A stretch of 8,476 nucleotides of DNA from Chloroflexota bacterium. Its GTDB lineage: Bacteria; Chloroflexota; Anaerolineae; B4-G1. Position numbers and translations under genes: made by a program. The DNA lies in NCBI GenBank assembly GCA_003648125.1, contig QMOE01000069.1:1-8476 (forward strand), read 5' to 3'. The notes below the pieces were generated by a model. It had not been told where the DNA came from. It saw only the letters and a list, made by a program, of their open reading frames with translations, and did no database searches. This document shows, piece after piece, positions 5,776 through 8,476 of this stretch (its first letter is position 1; each line of letters begins with the position of its first letter).

Positions 5776-6166
5776 AGCGCACCTCGATTTCCCCATCGCG
5801 CACTCGCACCCAATCCCCCGTGCGAATGTGCGCCACCTTCACCTGATCCACCATCGGAATCTCGGCGATGATCGCCCCCACCGCCACGACCGGATCCGCC
5901 TCCGCATTGACGATGGCCGCCGGGGCCAGTTGAGCACGCGCCAAGCGATAGAGTGTGTAAGAGCCGACCGTGCTGCCCTTGCCCGTGGGAAAGACCAACA
6001 CGCGCCCGGCCACGCATTGCCCTTCGAGTGGATGACCGGCCTCAATGACTATGCCAGTATCCGGGTCCACACCGCCCAGGAAGCCGATAGGCTCGGACGA
6101 CACCAATGCCTCGCCCTCCGCATACCCAGCTTTGATCACGCGGGCAGAGGCGTGGATCACTTGCAC
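5753..6166 (-). CDS. Aconitase X swivel domain protein, small subunit (DUF126)
   Basis: This 137-residue protein is the swivel (small) subunit of aconitase X, a dehydratase family that in characterised members acts on cis-3-hydroxy-L-proline or, in archaea, on mevalonate 5-phosphate. Family marks are EGEALVSSEPIGFLGGVDP (about residues 17-35), the phosphate/substrate-loop motif GKGSTVGSYTLYRL (62-75), and APAAIVNAEADPVVAVGAII (82-101). The catalytic, iron-sulfur large subunit (DUF521) is not in the window, so the reaction cannot be assigned. The start is the GTG at 6166, with GAGGAG (6182-6177) 10 bases upstream; a TTG at 6187 would instead overlap the preceding gene by 14 bases. It lies 7 bases after the stop of the substrate-binding protein gene and should be co-transcribed with it. 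Its 3' end runs 23 bases into the convergent HNH gene. Confidence 0.88.
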   Translation of the reverse strand: MQVIHASARVIKAGYAEGEALVSSEPIGFLGGVDPDTGIVIEAGHPLEGQCVAGRVLVFPTGKGSTVGSYTLYRLARAQLAPAAIVNAEADPVVAVGAIIAEIPMVDQVKVAHIRTGDWVRVRDGEIEVRSTNLPDT

Positions 6167-6173
6167 GCTCTTA

Positions 6174-8138
6174 CTACTCCTCTGCAACCTGCGTCACATC
6201 GAACGCTTCAATGTGCCACAAATCCACGTACTCGCTGGGATCCAGAATCACGCCGCTCACACCCGGCCGCGCGGCGATCAGTTTGGGCACAAAGTAAAGC
6301 GGCAGCACGGGCAGGTCGTGGGAGAAGATGCGCTGCGCCTCACGGTGGAATCTGGCGTACTCGTCCGATCCAGGCAGTGCGTCTAGCGCGGCCTGGCAAG
6401 CCACATCATAGTCAGCATTGGCATAACCGGGGTCATTGCTCGTGGCCCACCAGTTCTCGGACGCTGGAATCTCGGAGGAAAGATAGAGCCAGCACGGATC
6501 GTCGAGGCCGTTCAACCAGGAAAATAGCGCCAGATCGAACTGTCTCCCCAACACAGGGCCGTCGGGGCCATCAGCAAAGAACTCTTGGTCGGGAAAGTAT
6601 TCCACCGCCAGCCCAATGCCGCAAGCCGTCAGGTTATCGGCCAGGATATTGGCTACCCGCTCGCGCGCCGGGTCATCGCCGGTCGTGGAGAGGGTGACGG
6701 TAAATGGGGTACCTGCACGGACGTTCGCTGCCTCGTGCGCCTCCCGTATACCGTCGCCGTCCTCGTCCCGCCAGCCGGCCTCATCCAACAGTGAGCGCCC
6801 CCTGGCGGGGTCGTAATCCCAGTGATAGAGCCGACTGCCGGCGTAGAGTGGGTGCTCGGTCGCCAGATAACTCTGCGCTACGGATGCGTCGCCATAGACA
6901 GGTGCATCACTCGCGATGCGTTCGCGGTCAATGCACAGCGCAATCGCCTGGCGCACCCGCTCGTCCCCAAAGAAGTCAGGACGATTTGTCCAACTGACCG
7001 GCTCAATCCCAAAATCCAGGTGCTCCCACTCGCTGCTGGGGGATGAGATTAGCTGCACTGTGCCGGCATCGGCAGCTTGCAACAGCGACGCAATGTCGCC
7101 GCCCTCGATCACATCCCGCGTGATGAGGTCACACTCGCCTGCCGCGAGCAAATCGAGCGCCTGCTCAAGATCGGGAACAAAGCGAAACGTGACGCGGTCG
7201 AGGTAGGGCAAGCCCTCTGCCGCGCGGAAATAGTGGGGATTGCGCACCAACGTGATGTGATCGCCCTCCGCCCACTCTTCGACGACGAAAGGGCCCCAAC
7301 CCAGCGGCTTGCGGTGCGCGACTTGAGCGTTGAGCAACTGATCGGCATCGGCTGTTCCCCACACGTGCCGGGGCAGGGGGGGGTAAAAGTTTAGAAAATA
7401 GAGGTAAGAGTAAACAGTGTCATTGTAGCCGGGGACGCCGGCCCAGACGAGGGTGTGCTCGTCCACGGCGTCGTAATTGCCGGTGCGCTCCAGGAGGAAT
7501 CGCAGGTTGGGATGATCAAATTCGCCGGCCAGTTCGAAGGAATAGAGAAAATCATCGCTAGTCAGTGGATGGCCGTCCGCCCAGGTGACGTCGGCCCGCA
7601 GTGTGAACGTCACCACCATCTGCGTCATCGTGACCACGTCACCCTCTGCAAACGTGACCTCCTGGCTGTCGGCGTTGAAAACGGTGACGCCAGGGAGTAA
7701 ATCCACAGGCAACCCGTTGATGTCCACAACCTTGTCCCCCTCATCGACCTCGACGGTACGCAGAGTGACGTCACCGTCGTCTGGGCTGGGGAGATGTTCC
7801 AGAAGCACAGGCTGGAACTGGTAAGCGCGAGTGTCAAGCGGGCCGTCGTAGATTGCCTCCAATACGTTCCGGGCGGCGCGCGATGGGCTATCGTAGATGA
7901 AGAGTGTATTGGGTTCGCGGGCCTGGCATACGGTGAACTCTTTGAGCGGCGGCGGTGTGGCAGTAGGCGGTGTAGGGGTATCGGGGGGATCGAGGGGAGG
8001 CGTGGGGGGCGACAGGGTAGGAACCAGTGAAGGCAAAATGAAGACGGAGCCCGGGTCGTTGGTGAACAATAAAAATCCCAGCACTGCCCCAAATGACAAC
8101 AATACCAGAAAGACAACTGCCCATTTACCAAGTGTCAT
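6174..8138 (-). CDS. ABC transporter substrate-binding protein, family 5 (peptide/DppA-OppA type), membrane-anchored
   Basis: This 654-residue protein is an extracytoplasmic binding protein of the SBP_bac_5 family, whose members bind oligopeptides, nickel or other small solutes. After MTLGKW there is one hydrophobic helix (about 7-25) and no lipobox cysteine, so it appears anchored as a signal-anchor protein rather than a lipoprotein. A Pro/Thr-rich linker follows (about 40-65), then the binding domain starting at FTVCQAREPNTLF. The family signature is FTLRADVTWADGHPLTSDDF (about 178-197), with GWGPFVVEEW and VRNPHYF further on and a normal C-terminus. It is longer than E. coli DppA (535) because of the linker and an insert near 120-175. 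The start is ATG 8138, with GGAGG (8154-8150) 11 bases upstream; a TTG at 8156 is less likely. No permease or ATPase gene is beside it. The AcnX subunit gene follows after 7 bases. Confidence 0.92.
   Translation of the reverse strand: MTLGKWAVVFLVLLSFGAVLGFLLFTNDPGSVFILPSLVPTLSPPTPPLDPPDTPTPPTATPPPLKEFTVCQAREPNTLFIYDSPSRAARNVLEAIYDGPLDTRAYQFQPVLLEHLPSPDDGDVTLRTVEVDEGDKVVDINGLPVDLLPGVTVFNADSQEVTFAEGDVVTMTQMVVTFTLRADVTWADGHPLTSDDFLYSFELAGEFDHPNLRFLLERTGNYDAVDEHTLVWAGVPGYNDTVYSYLYFLNFYPPLPRHVWGTADADQLLNAQVAHRKPLGWGPFVVEEWAEGDHITLVRNPHYFRAAEGLPYLDRVTFRFVPDLEQALDLLAAGECDLITRDVIEGGDIASLLQAADAGTVQLISSPSSEWEHLDFGIEPVSWTNRPDFFGDERVRQAIALCIDRERIASDAPVYGDASVAQSYLATEHPLYAGSRLYHWDYDPARGRSLLDEAGWRDEDGDGIREAHEAANVRAGTPFTVTLSTTGDDPARERVANILADNLTACGIGLAVEYFPDQEFFADGPDGPVLGRQFDLALFSWLNGLDDPCWLYLSSEIPASENWWATSNDPGYANADYDVACQAALDALPGSDEYARFHREAQRIFSHDLPVLPLYFVPKLIAARPGVSGVILDPSEYVDLWHIEAFDVTQVAEE
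6177..6182 (-). promoter_or_regulatory. Ribosome binding site for the AcnX subunit, inside the upstream gene
   Basis: GAGGAG encodes the last two glutamates of the binding protein and lies 10 bases before the GTG at 6166. It supports GTG 6166 over TTG 6187 and implies translational coupling of the pair. Confidence 0.55.
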
Positions 8139-8287
8139 ACGACTTTGATCCTCCAATCACCAATCTCGACTAGAAAAACGAGCGCGCGTATTCACAACCG
8201 TGCCCTCGCTCCAATTCTACCTCAAACCAGCCTGTTGGCAATCTAAGGATCCGTGATTAAATAACTTGCCCATTTCCGGACAAGTGT
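8139..8287. other. Upstream region of the minus-strand pair
   Basis: This stretch has no gene. Reading on the minus strand it holds the promoter at 8241-8214, an expected 5' leader of about 70 bases, and the ribosome binding site GGAGG at 8154-8150. I see no riboswitch-like fold or operator dyad in it. Together with the palindromic element that follows, it makes a non-coding stretch of 338 bases to the window end. Confidence 0.6.
8214..8241 (-). promoter_or_regulatory. Promoter for the substrate-binding protein / AcnX operon
   Basis: On the minus strand a -35 box TTGCCA (8241-8236) and a -10 box TAGAAT (8219-8214) are 16 bases apart; each matches the housekeeping consensus at five of six positions. 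Transcription would start near 8207, giving a leader of about 70 bases before the ATG at 8138. Confidence 0.5.
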
Positions 8288-8465
8288 AGCGCTGGTTGAG
8301 TAGGAGCGACTTGGGTTGAGCCTGTCGAAACCAGACGTATCGAAACCAAGCGGGCCTCGAAAACAGGTTTTTTCACGCTAATCGCTTGGTTTCGACTTGT
8401 GTTGAGCCCGTCGAAACATACGCTCCGGCACGAAAAGCGTGTGCCTCCGCTACTCAACCAGCGCT
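8288..8465. repeat. MITE-like palindromic element with 16-bp terminal inverted repeats
   Basis: AGCGCTGGTTGAGTAG (8288-8303) and CTACTCAACCAGCGCT (8450-8465) are perfect inverted termini of a 178-bp non-coding unit. Inside, TCGAAACCAAGCG (8340-8352) and CGCTTGGTTTCGA (8383-8395) form a second perfect 13-bp inverted pair. A 25-bp direct repeat (8307-8331 and 8393-8417, 23 of 25 identical) carries a GTTGAGCC/GTCGAAAC core. TCGAAACCA is also repeated at 8325 and 8340. No target-site duplication is visible at the ends and no transposase is present. From memory, GGTTGAGTAG...TATCGAAACC units are scattered between genes in many bacterial genomes, so this is likely one copy of a dispersed family. 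Confidence 0.75.
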
Positions 8466-8476
8466 CGCAAAATTAC

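Noticed and set aside
5720..6697. 325-codon plus-strand open frame after the HNH gene
   Set aside because: It runs antisense to two genes with clear family motifs (AcnX subunit and family 5 binding protein), and its product is an Arg/His/Pro-rich sequence typical of a shadow frame in GC-rich DNA.
8307..8417. Repeats at the right end as a small CRISPR array
   Set aside because: Only two diverged direct copies exist, the region between them contains inverted repeats, and no cas gene is nearby.
8257..8457. 66-codon minus-strand open frame at the right end
   Set aside because: It lies almost wholly within the palindromic repeat element, so its sequence is explained by the repeats; no domain or ribosome binding site is seen.

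Overview
The window looks like a chromosomal piece of a Chloroflexota (Anaerolineae-like) genome, probably from a metagenome. This is inferred from protein style: a substrate-binding protein with a Thr/Pro-rich linker behind an N-terminal membrane anchor, a stand-alone aconitase-X swivel subunit, a compact HNH protein of a type common in that phylum, and moderately high GC. Nothing here fixes the species. I see no rRNA, tRNA, transposase, integrase or CRISPR array.

Layout. (1) Positions 1-2944, plus strand: a phosphonate-type ABC importer in the order phnD (3' end only), phnC, phnE. A 236-base spacer with two folded elements separates phnD from phnC, whereas phnC and phnE overlap by one base behind a near-perfect ribosome binding site. 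PhnE is the oddest protein in the window. At 509 residues it is about twice the usual length, because it carries an extra N-terminal membrane module and an Ig/IPT-like domain inserted in its first periplasmic loop. (2) 2966-4677, plus strand: two family-2 glycosyltransferases joined by a 4-base ATGA overlap, the first rhamnosyltransferase-like and the second WaaE/KdtX-like. (3) 4674-5775, plus strand: a near-consensus housekeeping promoter (TTGACG, 17 bases, TATACT) overlaps the stop codon of the second glycosyltransferase and drives an unrecognised 183-residue acidic protein followed after 4 bases by an HNH endonuclease. (4) 5753-8138, minus strand, convergent with (3): a peptide-type (family 5) substrate-binding protein followed by the small AcnX (DUF126) subunit. 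The HNH and AcnX genes overlap tail to tail by 23 bases. (5) 8139-8476: non-coding DNA with a promoter for the minus-strand pair and a 178-bp MITE-like palindromic element.

How the genes may work together. PhnD, PhnC and PhnE form one high-affinity importer for a phosphonate, phosphite or similar phosphorus oxyanion. No C-P lyase or phosphonatase gene is visible, so the substrate is open. The glycosyltransferases probably act in cell-surface glycan synthesis and may be read through from phnE, since no terminator is seen between them. The binding protein and AcnX subunit are probably co-transcribed, but neither the permease/ATPase partners nor the catalytic AcnX large subunit is in the window, so their pathway cannot be decided here.
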